Origin: Aquimonas voraii
GTDB taxonomy: Bacteria; Pseudomonadota; Gammaproteobacteria; Xanthomonadales; Xanthomonadaceae
Reading direction: 5' to 3'
Assembly: GCF_900101825.1 (NCBI RefSeq)
Contig: NZ_FNAG01000005.1
Coordinates: forward strand, 186,001 to 250,000
DNA: 64,000 nucleotides
The position numbers were made by a program, and so were the translations under genes. Positions 28,715 through 39,363 of this stretch are shown one piece after another (positions within the stretch are counted from its first letter, which is position 1; the number at the start of each line of letters is the position of its first letter). The notes beneath the pieces were generated by a model. The model had not been told where the DNA came from. It did no database searches and saw only the letters and a program-made list of their open reading frames with translations.

Positions 28715-29467
28715 ATGCAGGCATCCGCGATTCAACGGACACTCCGCGCGCGCCCACGGCGCGGCGCCGAGGGCGGTGCGGTACTGGTCGAGCTGTACAT
28801 CATCCTGCCGATCTTCGCCCTGCTGATGGGCGGCATCTTCGAGCTGAGCATGCTGTACCGGGCGCGCGCCGTGCTGGATGCGGCCACCTTCGAGGCCGCC
28901 CAGCAGGGCTCATTGCAGAACGCCCTGCTGGCGCCCATGCAGCGCGGCCTGGCCGAAGGCATGGCGCCGCACCTGCTGCGCGGGCGAACACCCGCCGCGG
29001 TGGTGCAGTCGCTGGCTGAAGCACGCGGCCGCATGCTGGCCGGCGGTGGCGGCGTTCGCATCATCAGCCCGAACCGCGCGATCTTCGATCGCTTTGCCCA
29101 GCGACAGACCGTGCGGACCACGGTCGACACTGCCGAAATCGGCCAGCGGGTGATCCCGAACGACAACCTGATGTGGCGCTCGGCCGCCGTCCAGCAGGTG
29201 CGGGTCGGCAACCAGAACGTACCGATGACAGTGCAGGACGCGAACATCCTGAAGATCGAAAGCCACTGGTGCGAACGCCTCAAGGTTCCCATCCTCGACC
29301 GCGTGATCGCGCGCATGGTCAATGGGCCGCTCGGCGTGCCCGCGCAGTGCGTCGGGGTGAAGCTGGCGGATGACGCCCGCTACGGCCGCCCGGGTCAGTA
29401 CATCGTGCTGCGCAGCCACAGCATCGCCCGCATGCAGTCACCGGTGTTGCGCACCAATCTGAACTGA
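28715..29467 (+). CDS. tadE: TadE-like pseudopilin
   Basis: 250 residues, starting one base after the tadD stop with GGAGGGG upstream (28701-28707). The leader (RPRRGAEG) precedes a TadE processing site G/GAVLVELYIILPIFALLMGG with Glu at +6 and a hydrophobic helix. The mature domain is larger than the standard TadE, with two cysteines (SHWCERLK, PAQCVGV). Last gene of the pilus cluster. Confidence 0.82.
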   Translation: MQASAIQRTLRARPRRGAEGGAVLVELYIILPIFALLMGGIFELSMLYRARAVLDAATFEAAQQGSLQNALLAPMQRGLAEGMAPHLLRGRTPAAVVQSLAEARGRMLAGGGGVRIISPNRAIFDRFAQRQTVRTTVDTAEIGQRVIPNDNLMWRSAAVQQVRVGNQNVPMTVQDANILKIESHWCERLKVPILDRVIARMVNGPLGVPAQCVGVKLADDARYGRPGQYIVLRSHSIARMQSPVLRTNLN

Positions 29468-29709
29468 TTCACTGCCCTCAAGCTCAGGCGCAGGCGCAGG
29501 CGCCTGCTTAGCCACACCGGCACTCCGCAGGCGCGGTCGAGTCGCTGCCCTGACGACGCGGCGGCGGGTAGCTGCCCGTCTGCTCGCGGACTTCATCCAC
29601 GGCTGCGCTGCCCTGGTGGCAGCGCGCTCCGCCCTGCCCGATGGCACTGCCCCGTCACACCCGGCCCTGTCCGATACTCGCGGTGCCGTCCCGACCCACG
29701 GAGCCGCCT
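29468..29709. other. Gap between Tad locus and ABC exporter
   Basis: 242 bp, no gene seen. A GC-rich self-complementary stretch at about 29490-29510 (CAGGCGCAGGCGCAGGCGCCTG region) could fold into a weak terminator hairpin for the Tad operon. No clear promoter for the ABC genes was found. Confidence 0.35.
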
Positions 29710-30642
29710 GTGACGCCCGCCATCGAACTCATCGGACTGCAGAAGTCCTTCGGCACCCGGCACGCCGTGCGTGACCTGAATTTGCAGGTGCCCCGCGGTG
29801 CGCTGTACGGAATCATCGGCCCGAACGGCGCCGGCAAGAGCACCTCGCTGCGCATGCTGCTGTCGATCCTGTTTCCGGATCGCGGCGAGGTGCGCGTTCT
29901 CGGCTTCGACTCCGCGCTCAAGGCCAAGGATCGCATCGGCTACCTGCCCGAGGAGCGCGGCGTCTATCGCAAGATGAAGGTGGCGGACTTCCTGCTGCAC
30001 ATGGGCGTGCTGAAGTCGCTGCCGCGGGCGGAAGCCGCTCGACGGGCGCAGGCCTGGCTGGAGCGGGTGGAGCTTCCCGATGTCGCGAAGAAGCGCTGCG
30101 AAGAGCTCTCGAAGGGCATGCAGCAGAAGATCCAGTTCATCGCCGCCGTGCTGCACGAGCCTGAGCTGCTGATTCTCGACGAGCCCTTCAGCGGGCTCGA
30201 TCCCGTCAACATGCGACTGCTCAAGCGGCTCATCGAAGCCGAGCATGCGCGAGGCTGCACCGTGCTGTTCTCCACCCACGTCATGCCGCAGGCCGAGACC
30301 ATGTGCGAGCACATCGTGATGATCCACCAGGGCCGCAAGGTGCTGGACGACACCCTCGCCGGCATTCGTGCAGGCCACCGCCCGAACGCGGTCGAACTCG
30401 AGCCGCTCGACGCGTCGGCGCCGATCCCCGAGACGGTGCACGGGCTGCCGGGCATTACGGGCATCAGCGCGCAGGAGGTCGGCTACCGGATCGGGCTCGA
30501 CGCCGACGCCGAGCTTCCCAGGCTCATGGCGGACCTCGCCCGGACCTGGCCACCGGCACGACTCGCCATCGTGCGTCCCAGCCTTGAGGACATCTTCATC
30601 GACATCGTGGCGCGCACATCGGAAGAGGGCCTGCCGGCATGA
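29710..30642 (+). CDS. NatA-type ABC transporter ATP-binding protein
   Basis: 310 residues using the GTG at 29710; an earlier frame-matched ATG at 29641 lacks homology and is not used. Walker A is GPNGAGKSTSLRML, the signature region is ELSKGMQQKIQF, the Walker B is LLILDEPFSGLDP, and the switch His lies in STHVMPQAE. A C-terminal DUF4162-type extension follows (PGITGISAQEVGYRI). It overlaps the permease gene (ATGA) and forms an ABC-2 exporter with it. NatA-type transporters move Na+ or other substrates; the substrate is not shown by the sequence. Confidence 0.88.
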   Translation: MTPAIELIGLQKSFGTRHAVRDLNLQVPRGALYGIIGPNGAGKSTSLRMLLSILFPDRGEVRVLGFDSALKAKDRIGYLPEERGVYRKMKVADFLLHMGVLKSLPRAEAARRAQAWLERVELPDVAKKRCEELSKGMQQKIQFIAAVLHEPELLILDEPFSGLDPVNMRLLKRLIEAEHARGCTVLFSTHVMPQAETMCEHIVMIHQGRKVLDDTLAGIRAGHRPNAVELEPLDASAPIPETVHGLPGITGISAQEVGYRIGLDADAELPRLMADLARTWPPARLAIVRPSLEDIFIDIVARTSEEGLPA

Positions 30643-32015
30643 GCAAGGTGCTGCAGATCGCCTGGCGCGAGTTCGCCGCCACGGCCCTGACGAAGGGGTT
30701 CCTGATCGGTCTGGTGGCGGTTCCGATGATGATGGCGGTCACCCTGCTGCTCGTGCCGCTGCTGATCAACTTCAAGTCACCGCCCGTGCGCGGTGAAGTG
30801 GCTGTTCTCGACCTTTCCGGCGCAGGAATCGACGCGCGTCTGGCCGAAGCGCTGTCGCCCGAAGCTTTGGTGCAGCGTCGTGCGGCCCTGCAGTCGCGGA
30901 TGGACGCGGCGATGCCGCAGGCCCTGCGCGGACTGCAGGCACAGTCCGCTGCCTCGGCAGGCGTGGAGGCGGCCTTCGGTGAGGTGCCGAAGCTGCGCGT
31001 GCTCTCGCTGCCGGCCGAAGCGGACATTGAGCGCGAAAAGGCCCGACTGCTGGAGGCCGATGCAGAAGACGCGCGCCGCCTCGCACTGCTGGTCATTGAC
31101 GCCGATGCGGTGCATTCGCAGTCCTCGAACGGCCTCGGCAGCTACAGCTTCTACATCCGCAAGAAGCTCGATGAGCGCGTCGTCGACGAGATCCGCGAAG
31201 CCCTGCGGCCCGCCCTGATCGACGCACGCATGCAGGCCAACGGCTTCGATGCCGAGCGCGTCCGCGCGCTCAATGCCTTGCCGCGGGTCCGCCCGATCAC
31301 CGTCGGCGAGGAGGGCGAGAACTCGGCTGCGCTGGTCGTCGGCCAGATCCTGCCGATGGCCTTCATGATGCTGATGTTCCTCGCCATCATGACCGCTGGC
31401 CAGATGCTGGTGACCACCACGGTCGAGGAGAAGTCGAGCCGCGTGGTCGAGGTGCTGCTGGCGGCGGTGTCGCCGACCGAGCTGATGGCCGGCAAGATCC
31501 TGGGTCAGCTCGGCGTCGGCCTGCTGATGATCTCGGTCTATGCGGGTCTGGGCGTGCTGGCACTGTTGAGTTTCGCTTTGACCGGGCTCATCGAGTTCTG
31601 GCAGATCGCCGTGTTCGCCCTGTTCTTCCTGATCGCCTTCGCCACCTTCGGTGCCCTGATGGCCGCCGCGGGCGCGGCGGTGAACGAGCTGCGCGAAGCG
31701 CAGAGCCTGCTCACCCCAATCGTTCTCTTTGCCGTGGCGCCGATGCTGCTGTGGATGCCCATCCGCAGCGACCCCAATTCCATGCTAGCCACTGTTCTGA
31801 GCCTGACACCGCCAGTCAGCCCTTTCGTGATGGTGATGCGGATCAGCTCGAACACCCCGCCGCCGGTCTGGCAGATCGGTCTGGCCCTGCTCATCGGCCT
31901 GGTCTCGACCGCGATCGCGATGTGGATCGCAGGCAAGGTGTTCCGTGTGGGACTGCTGATGCACGGCAAGCCGCCGAACTTCGCCACGCTCGTTCGCTGG
32001 GTGCGGATGGCGTGA
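30639..32015 (+). CDS. NatB-type ABC-2 permease
   Basis: 458 residues. One N-terminal helix (GFLIGLVAVPMMMAVTLLLV) is followed by a large extracytoplasmic domain (about 40-215) and five or six helices at the C-terminus, with MTAGQMLVTTTVEEKSSRVV and the substrate-pathway segment MAGKILGQLGVGLLM. The same layout is typical of the NatB/ABC2_membrane_3 family. It is translationally coupled to its ATPase. Confidence 0.88.
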   Translation: MSKVLQIAWREFAATALTKGFLIGLVAVPMMMAVTLLLVPLLINFKSPPVRGEVAVLDLSGAGIDARLAEALSPEALVQRRAALQSRMDAAMPQALRGLQAQSAASAGVEAAFGEVPKLRVLSLPAEADIEREKARLLEADAEDARRLALLVIDADAVHSQSSNGLGSYSFYIRKKLDERVVDEIREALRPALIDARMQANGFDAERVRALNALPRVRPITVGEEGENSAALVVGQILPMAFMMLMFLAIMTAGQMLVTTTVEEKSSRVVEVLLAAVSPTELMAGKILGQLGVGLLMISVYAGLGVLALLSFALTGLIEFWQIAVFALFFLIAFATFGALMAAAGAAVNELREAQSLLTPIVLFAVAPMLLWMPIRSDPNSMLATVLSLTPPVSPFVMVMRISSNTPPPVWQIGLALLIGLVSTAIAMWIAGKVFRVGLLMHGKPPNFATLVRWVRMA

Positions 32016-32371
32016 GTGCAGCTGCGTGCGCGCTGCGTTCGGGCCCCACTCCCAGTGGCGAGTGCGTCTGCTGGACCCTCGTCCGAGCTGAAGGAGGCGC
32101 CGTGGCGCCTCTCCAGCTGGCAGAGCGCTCGGGCTGATCGTGCGAGCCTCACCATCCCCTGGCGCCCCGACAACGGCGCTCCCTTCTGCCCGTAAGATCC
32201 GAACTGCAGCGGCGGCGAAGGCCAGGGTCGAAACCAAGCCCGAGGCGCAGTCAAAGGCCAAGGTGGAAGCCCAAGCCCGGGCGCCATAGGGTGGGCCCTG
32301 GCCCACCATGAGCGCCGCTCTGGCCTCAGTCCTGCTTCCATCAGCGCCTGCGCAACGGTGGTGATGCAGTC
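32016..32371. other. Convergent intergenic region with hairpin
   Basis: 356 bp without a gene between the NatB gene and the DUF2269 gene. A perfect GGTGGGCC-ct-GGCCCACC stem at 32290-32307 is the only clear structure. It may terminate transcription from both sides or be a REP-like unit. Confidence 0.5.
32290..32307. terminator. Perfect GC hairpin between convergent genes
   Basis: GGTGGGCC (32290-32297) and GGCCCACC (32300-32307) are perfect reverse complements around a 2-nt centre. It lies between the convergent ABC permease and DUF2269 genes. There is no T-run on either side, so termination is inferred from position. Confidence 0.4.
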
Positions 32372-32836
32372 CTAGCCCGGCTTCACCACCATCAACCAGA
32401 AGATCGCGAGCACGCTCAGAAAGGCCGGCCAGCCCAGCCAGAACCACGCCCGCATCGCACGGTGATACGCCGGCGGAAGTTCGGCACCTGATGCGCTCGC
32501 TTCAAGTGCCAGATCGCGTGCCCGCAGCTGCAGCCACAGCACCGGCAGCCAGCAGGCGCCGACCACGAAGAACAGCACGACGGAGGCGCGCCACCAGAAG
32601 GCCTCGAGCGGCCAGCCGAGCTGCGCCGACAGCAGCAGACCGGTCACCAGCTGAACCACCACCGCCGGCGCAGTGAAACAGGCATCGGCGATCACCACCG
32701 TGCGGGCCGTGGCCGCGATCACCCGCGCATCGCCGCGAAGATGCGCCACCCAGAGGAAGAAGGCGATGCCGAGCCCGGTGCCGAACAGCAGGGTGGACGA
32801 CAGGATGTGGATCCACTTCAGCCACAGATAGTCCAT
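32372..32836 (-). CDS. DUF2269 family membrane protein
   Basis: 154 residues, four hydrophobic helices. WLKWIHILSSTLLFGTGLG at the N-terminus (with His in the first helix) and RAMRAWFWLGWPAFLSVLA near the end match DUF2269, a four-helix integral membrane family of unknown function. It lies 4 bp downstream of the SDR-DoxX gene on the same strand, and the two are commonly linked, which suggests a shared membrane redox or quinone-related role. Confidence 0.85.
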   Translation of the reverse strand: MDYLWLKWIHILSSTLLFGTGLGIAFFLWVAHLRGDARVIAATARTVVIADACFTAPAVVVQLVTGLLLSAQLGWPLEAFWWRASVVLFFVVGACWLPVLWLQLRARDLALEASASGAELPPAYHRAMRAWFWLGWPAFLSVLAIFWLMVVKPG

Positions 32837-32840
32837 CGCC

Positions 32841-34034
32841 CTACCTCCGATCGCTCAGCACCCACAGCACGGCCAGTGCCGGCAGCAGCACCAGATTCTT
32901 CGCCAGCCCACCGAGCGGGTCCAGCCACAGCGCCGGTACGAGCGCGCCGAACACGGCCGTGTAGCCCAGCACCAGCAGCAGGGTCGACGCCACCGCGGCG
33001 CGCGCTCGCCAGCCGCTGGCCAGCCACAGCGCGAGCACGAGGTCGACGCCACCGGCCACGCGTGCCAGGGCCACGGGCTGCAGATGCGCGAGCAGAGAGC
33101 CCGCGGACAGCGCTTCGATCTCCGCAGCCGGCGTGGCGAAGCCGGCCCAGGCCGAGATCAGGCACAGCAGGATCACGGTCCAACGGAGTAGGGGCGCCAA
33201 CAGATACAGCTGCGCCTGCCAGCGGTCCTGCACCTGGCTGGGCGTCTGCGCCAGCACGCTATCCAGATCGCGCGGTGCGGTGCCAAAGGCTTCGAGCACG
33301 CGCACGTGTGCATCGGGCGCGCAGACGTTGCCGCGCTTGAGCATGCGCCACATGGTCTGGCCCATCGGCCCGATGCCGAAGCGCTCGCCGACCGCGACCG
33401 CGGCATCCACCGCCCACAGCGGCGTCGGCCGCGTGCGCGCGCCCGGAATCCGCAGCCACCCACGCCAGCGCAGCAGGTATTCGCGCAGCGCCATCGGCCG
33501 TTCGCAGCCGACTTCGAACATGCCGCGCTCTTGGCCGTCCAGCGCGGCGGCCACCAGCTCGCCGAGATCTTCCGCCGCCAAGGGCTGCACCGGCCAGTGG
33601 CCCGCGCCCGGCAGCGGCACGACGACGGGCAGGGCCGACAGCGCCCGCAGCAGGGAGGTGCCGCCGTAGGAGCCGCGCGTCGTGTAGACGATCGAAGGCC
33701 GCAGCACCAGCGCCCGCAGCTCGAGGCCCAGCAGTGCGGCATCGAAGCGATGCTTGGAGGCGATGAACTCGCCATCGGCGGGATCGCCCAGCGCCGAGAT
33801 CTGCACGAAGTCGCGGACGCCGTGTTCGACGCAGGCCCGCGCCAGCGCCAAAGGGCCGGTGTGGTGGATCGCCTCGAAGGACTGCGTTCGGGTCTCGCGC
33901 AGGATGCCCGCGACATTGACCACCGCATCCACGCCGTCGAGCAGGACGCGCCAGTCGGTGCTGCTCTGCGCCTGCGCGAAGTCGCAGTGGCGTTCGTCCG
34001 CAGCGGTCGGCTGCAAACGCACGCCGCGGATCAC
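32841..34034 (-). CDS. SDR / DoxX-like fusion protein, N-terminus uncertain
   Basis: 397 residues from a GTG at 34034. The body is an extended SDR domain (VDAVVNVAGILRE, DFVQISALGDP, RPSIVYTTRGSYGG), with a four-helix DoxX-like membrane domain at about 285-397. However, this start omits the NAD(P)-binding glycine motif. In the same frame upstream, codons 34035-34112 read through ALVTGAHGFLAGF, exactly the expected first strand and loop, but no ATG, GTG or TTG precedes it before a stop at 34158-34160. A nearby ATG (34131-34133) is one frame off. The gene may carry a 1-base frameshift or use a non-standard start. Confidence 0.75.
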   Translation of the reverse strand: MIRGVRLQPTAADERHCDFAQAQSSTDWRVLLDGVDAVVNVAGILRETRTQSFEAIHHTGPLALARACVEHGVRDFVQISALGDPADGEFIASKHRFDAALLGLELRALVLRPSIVYTTRGSYGGTSLLRALSALPVVVPLPGAGHWPVQPLAAEDLGELVAAALDGQERGMFEVGCERPMALREYLLRWRGWLRIPGARTRPTPLWAVDAAVAVGERFGIGPMGQTMWRMLKRGNVCAPDAHVRVLEAFGTAPRDLDSVLAQTPSQVQDRWQAQLYLLAPLLRWTVILLCLISAWAGFATPAAEIEALSAGSLLAHLQPVALARVAGGVDLVLALWLASGWRARAAVASTLLLVLGYTAVFGALVPALWLDPLGGLAKNLVLLPALAVLWVLSDRR

Positions 34035-34188
34035 CCGCCAGCCGCGAGCGCGCAGGGCGGCGATGATGAAGCCGGCGAGGAAGCCGTGGGCGCCGGTGAC
34101 GAGCGCGGTGCACTGCCGGCTTGAGGAATCATGCGTGTGCGTATCGATGGTCGGATCTCACGTCATCCCACGTTTCGCGGCGAGCTTA

Positions 34189-34220
34189 GCCCCTCTCCCC
34201 CTGCGGGAGAGGGGAGGGGC
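34189..34220. repeat. REP-like palindrome, copy A
   Basis: CCCCTCTCCC (34190-34199) pairs perfectly with GGGAGAGGGG (34205-34214). It lies between the prpR stop and the SDR gene. The same 10-bp arms recur at four other sites in this window (copies B-E). Confidence 0.85.
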
Positions 34221-34256
34221 TCAACCCGACTCACCGGGGAGCTCCTTCGCGTCGCC

Positions 34257-35873
<1,617 letters not shown>

Positions 35874-35878
35874 GTCGC

Positions 35879-35909
35879 GTGTTTCAGTGCAGGTGGTGCA
35901 TTGAAACAC
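35879..35909. promoter_or_regulatory. Palindromic operator at the prpR start
   Basis: GTGTTTCAGTGCA (35879-35891) and TGCATTGAAACAC (35897-35909) are reverse complements at 12 of 13 positions across a 5-bp centre. The site ends 5 bp before the prpR ATG, where a Shine-Dalgarno sequence would be expected. The TGTTTCA-[TG]TGC core recurs in the prpB promoter (39170-39208), which supports autoregulation by PrpR. Confidence 0.7.
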
Positions 35910-35931
35910 TCTTGCGACGGCACAAAACAGC

Positions 35932-35960
35932 GGGGCCCCGCAGACAGCCTGTGGGGCCCC
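35932..35960 (-). terminator. Intrinsic terminator of the RCC1-repeat gene
   Basis: On the minus strand GGGGCCCCACAG pairs with CTGCGGGGCCCC (one G-T pair) around a 5-nt loop, and is followed by GCTGTTTTG, giving a T-run. It lies 55 bp after the RCC1-repeat gene stop and 23 bp before the prpR operator, insulating prpR. Confidence 0.8.
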
Positions 35961-36014
35961 GGGCGTGGCTTCGGTGTCCGGGCCGAGCGGGAGCGCACGG
36001 CCTCGGACCGGGGC

Positions 36015-38939
36015 TCAGCGTTGCTGCATGCGCAGGCCGTCCGCGCCCGCCTCGAAGCCGTTGCTGAACACCCCAAAGGGTTGCACCGGATCGGTGTCCA
36101 CGCCCGTGTTGTCGCTGGCGGCGCGCTCGACGGTGCCGGCGGGTGGCTGCAGGCTGGCGCTGAACTTCAGGGTGCTGCCGGGCGTGGCGTTGAGGCGCCC
36201 GCCGACCTCGAAGCGCAGCATGCCGCCCACCGGCAGATCCACGCTCAGCGCCGGCGCACCCGTGCCGGAGGCCGAGGGGCAGCTCGCGCCCTGCAGCGGC
36301 GTACAGATCCACTCGATGTCGCCGAGTGCCGCGGGCGTCGAAACGCTGAACCCTGCACCCGGCGCGGGGCTCGGGCCGGCGTTGCCGAGCTCGATGCGAT
36401 AGACCACGGCGCTCTGCGGTGCGACGCTGCTGACGCCGTTGTCGACGCTGATCTGCAGGTCGACGCCGGGCTGGATGTGGACCGTGCGCACCAGTTCCGG
36501 CGCGGGGTCGTGGTTGGCATCGCCGGCCTGGTTGGCGCGCAGCTCGCAGGTGCCGGCGCTCAGCAGCTGCAGCTCGTTGCCACTGAAGGCGCACACCGTC
36601 GGCGTGAGGTTGCTGACCTGCACCGGCTGGCCCGAGGGCCCACCCGTGGCAGCCAAGGGCAGCGGCGCATCGCCCAACACGGCGCTCGAGGGCAGGTCGA
36701 GCTGGATGCTCTGCGCGAAGCGGCGGGTCGCGATCAGCTGGTAGGTCTGCTGGCTGCCGTCCTGGGCGATCACGGTCACCGGCACGACATTGGTGCCGGC
36801 ATTGAGATTGACCGGCAAGGCGGTCCCCGTCGTCGCCAGCTGGCCGCCGACCAGCACGGCCGCGGAGGGGTCTCTCGCCGTCGCGCGGACAGGGATCTGC
36901 TGCACGCCATTGGCAACGACCAGGCGGTAGAGGCCAACCGCCGGATTGAAGGCCGGGGTGAGGCTCTGGCTTGGCACCTGCAAATCCGAGAGGCCGCGGG
37001 CGAACACGTTGACCGAAACGCTGGCGTTGACAGGCTGGAACTCCGCATCGCCCTCACGGGTGGCGATCACGGTGCAGGTTCCCACGTCGCTGCCGCTGAG
37101 CGTGGTTCCCGACAGCGTGCAGGGCGAGCCCGCTTGGAGGGCGAAGCCGAGCGCGCCACTCGACTGGCCGCCTGCAGCACTTACCACGGTGCTGCCGCCC
37201 AGCAAGACCAGCGGGGTCTGCGCCGAGACGCCGAATCCGCTCTGCAGCGACCGCAGGATCTCGAAGGTCTGGGTGATTCGTGCGGCCGGGCGGTACTCCG
37301 GCGTGCCGGCCTGGTCAGCGGCCACGGTGCACTGGCCGATCGCCAGTAGGCTCAGCGCGCCGGTGGCCGAATCGACCTCGCAGACCTCCGGGCTCAGGCT
37401 GCTGAAGCTCACCTCTAGCCCGCTGCTTGCGGTTGCCGTCACGCTGGCACCGCTGGTATTGCGGGGCAGGGGGCCGGGATTGGGGCCGAAGCTCAGGCTC
37501 TGCACGCGGCGCGTGCTCACCGCTGCGGTGGGTTCCGACGCGGGGCTGTCGCCCAGCGCATTGCGGGCCACCACGGTGAAGGTGTAGGCGGTGCCGTCCT
37601 GCAGGCCCGAAACGGGGCAGGGCGAACCTGCGCAGAGCCCGCTTTGCACGTTGCCCGGCTGGCTGGTCACCACATAGCCCAGGATCGCAAGCCCGCCATC
37701 GCGAGCGGGCGGCAGGAAGCTGACGGTCGCGCTGGCGTCGCCGGCTACAGCCGTGGCCGCCGTGGGCGCATCAGGGACAGAACGCTGCACTACCACCACG
37801 GGCACCAGACTGGACAGCGTGGTGCCATCACCCAGCTGGCCCCTGCTGTTGGAGCCCCAGCAGCGCACACCGCCGGACACCAGCACCGCGCAGCTGTGGC
37901 GGTGACCGGTTGCAATCGATGCAACCCCGCTGAGGTCTGTCACCTGCACGGGGGTCAGCAGCCGCTGCGTGCTGGTGCCGTTTCCGAGCTGGCCGTTGCT
38001 GTTGCGTCCCCAGCATCGCGCGGTGCCGTCGTCCAAGGTAGCGCAGCTGTGCTCCAGGCCGCCGCTGACGCGGGCGACGCCCGTGCCCAGATCGGTGACC
38101 GCGCCCGGCAGCGCTTGGCGAGCGAGGGAGCCATTCCCCAGTTGACCGTAGACGGCGAGCCCCCAGCAGAGCGCGGCGCCAGCCCTGACGCCGCAGCCGT
38201 GGCTTCCGCCGAAGCGGATCGCGGCATAGGCCGCATCCAAGGCCTCGACCGGGGTCGCCGACGGCTGGTTTGTGCCGAAGGTGCCCAGGGCGAGCTGGCC
38301 ATCACCGTTGCTGCCCCAGCAGTAGGTCGCGCCCGCCGCGCTGCGCGCACAGGCTGAGGTGCCGCCAGCCTCGATGCTCTGCATGGGGCCCGGCAGACCG
38401 ACCACGCTCGCCGGCGCAAACGGAAAGTCGAAGCTGCCAATGCCGAGCTGGCCAAAAGTGTTTGTGCCCCAGCATTCCACCGCGCCGGAGTCGAGCAGGG
38501 CGCAGCTGAAACCGTTGCCAGACGCCACCGCGACTGCCGCGCGACCCAGCTCGACATCCACCGGTCGGCTCAAGGGGCTGTTGTTGCCGGGCAGGTAGTC
38601 GACAACGCTTCCCCAACACTTGACCCCGCCCTGCTCAGTCAGGACACAGGCGTGATTGTCACCCACCGCAAGTTGGGTCACACCCTGGGACAGCCCCAGC
38701 ACATTGCTGGGAAAGGCGCTGGTCTCGAAGGGGTCGACGCCACCGTTGCCGAGCTGCCCATGAACGTTGGCGCCCCAGCAGCGGACGGCGCCAGTGCTGG
38801 TCAGCAGGCAGGTGTGGTTCTCGCCGGCTCCGATGGCGGTCACTCCGCTGACGGCGGTCTGGGCCAAGGCAGGTGGTGCGGAAATGAGGATGAGTGCGAG
38901 ACAGCACAGAGTCGCGATGATCGAATGGCGAAGCGTCAT
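36015..38939 (-). CDS. Secreted RCC1-repeat, fibronectin III and cadherin-like protein
   Basis: 974 residues using the start at 38939, which gives a signal peptide (MTLRHSIIATLCCLALILIS region). Seven RCC1-type repeats follow (about 30-400), each with a C-W-G motif and usually GQLGNG (for example RCWGANVHGQLGNG and RCWGRNSNGQLGNG), a likely beta-propeller. A fibronectin type III-like domain (VPDAPTAATAVAG), a cadherin-like beta-sandwich and a DUF11-like domain follow. The C-terminus reads NGFEAG, a motif I associate with secreted proteins of this group. It lies between prpR and prpB but on the prpR strand. Confidence 0.85.
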   Translation of the reverse strand: MTLRHSIIATLCCLALILISAPPALAQTAVSGVTAIGAGENHTCLLTSTGAVRCWGANVHGQLGNGGVDPFETSAFPSNVLGLSQGVTQLAVGDNHACVLTEQGGVKCWGSVVDYLPGNNSPLSRPVDVELGRAAVAVASGNGFSCALLDSGAVECWGTNTFGQLGIGSFDFPFAPASVVGLPGPMQSIEAGGTSACARSAAGATYCWGSNGDGQLALGTFGTNQPSATPVEALDAAYAAIRFGGSHGCGVRAGAALCWGLAVYGQLGNGSLARQALPGAVTDLGTGVARVSGGLEHSCATLDDGTARCWGRNSNGQLGNGTSTQRLLTPVQVTDLSGVASIATGHRHSCAVLVSGGVRCWGSNSRGQLGDGTTLSSLVPVVVVQRSVPDAPTAATAVAGDASATVSFLPPARDGGLAILGYVVTSQPGNVQSGLCAGSPCPVSGLQDGTAYTFTVVARNALGDSPASEPTAAVSTRRVQSLSFGPNPGPLPRNTSGASVTATASSGLEVSFSSLSPEVCEVDSATGALSLLAIGQCTVAADQAGTPEYRPAARITQTFEILRSLQSGFGVSAQTPLVLLGGSTVVSAAGGQSSGALGFALQAGSPCTLSGTTLSGSDVGTCTVIATREGDAEFQPVNASVSVNVFARGLSDLQVPSQSLTPAFNPAVGLYRLVVANGVQQIPVRATARDPSAAVLVGGQLATTGTALPVNLNAGTNVVPVTVIAQDGSQQTYQLIATRRFAQSIQLDLPSSAVLGDAPLPLAATGGPSGQPVQVSNLTPTVCAFSGNELQLLSAGTCELRANQAGDANHDPAPELVRTVHIQPGVDLQISVDNGVSSVAPQSAVVYRIELGNAGPSPAPGAGFSVSTPAALGDIEWICTPLQGASCPSASGTGAPALSVDLPVGGMLRFEVGGRLNATPGSTLKFSASLQPPAGTVERAASDNTGVDTDPVQPFGVFSNGFEAGADGLRMQQR

Positions 38940-39169
38940 GCGGCAGATCTTCCGGGTTCGAGGCATCGCCACGAGCGGGAGGACGGCAACCGGCCACAGG
39001 GATCGATCCCGCTCTCGGCTTGAATCCGAACATCCTGCGGGGGCGTTGGGCCGTCCTTGGCGCGTCCCCGGTGGCGCGGCGGGGACTGCCGGGGCGCGGA
39101 TGCTAAGGCATTCATCGGAGTCGCGAACCTGTCGAACGACACCGACCCGCATCGGGTCGCCTCAGCGGG

Positions 39170-39208
39170 TGTTGCAAGTTGCGTCGCAATGTTTCATTGC
39201 TTGCAACA
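39170..39208. promoter_or_regulatory. Nested palindromes in the prpB promoter (probable PrpR enhancer site)
   Basis: Outer arms TGTTGCAAG (39170-39178) and CTTGCAACA (39200-39208) are perfect; the inner element GCAATG-TTT-CATTGC (39186-39200) is also perfect. The inner right half, ATGTTTCATTGC, resembles the prpR operator. It lies about 75 bp upstream of the sigma-54-like promoter, a normal distance for an upstream activator site. Confidence 0.72.
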
Positions 39209-39280
39209 TGGACGACGCTACGACGCAGCGAGGTCCCTAAAAAACAGGCGCTTGAAGCGACTGTGGGGTTCCGCCTTAGC

Positions 39281-39296
39281 TGGCATGAGTCTTGAT
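39281..39296 (+). promoter_or_regulatory. Sigma-54 promoter of the prpBC genes
   Basis: TGGCATGAGTCTTGAT (39281-39296) matches the consensus TGGCAC-N5-TTGCA: the -24 GG is exact and spaced 10 bases from the -12 pair, which is GA instead of GC. PrpR has the sigma-54 contact motif GAFTGA, and palindromes lie upstream. Confidence 0.7.
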
Positions 39297-39363
39297 GGAA
39301 GGGAAAGCACAGCCGCCTGCTGCAACGCGCGCGTCCGCCATCGACCTATCGAGAGGAGTTCCC

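Noticed and set aside
29641-29709. ATG start for the NatA-like gene
   Set aside because: The extra 23 residues are Pro/Arg-rich with no similarity, and the GTG at 29710 fits the family.
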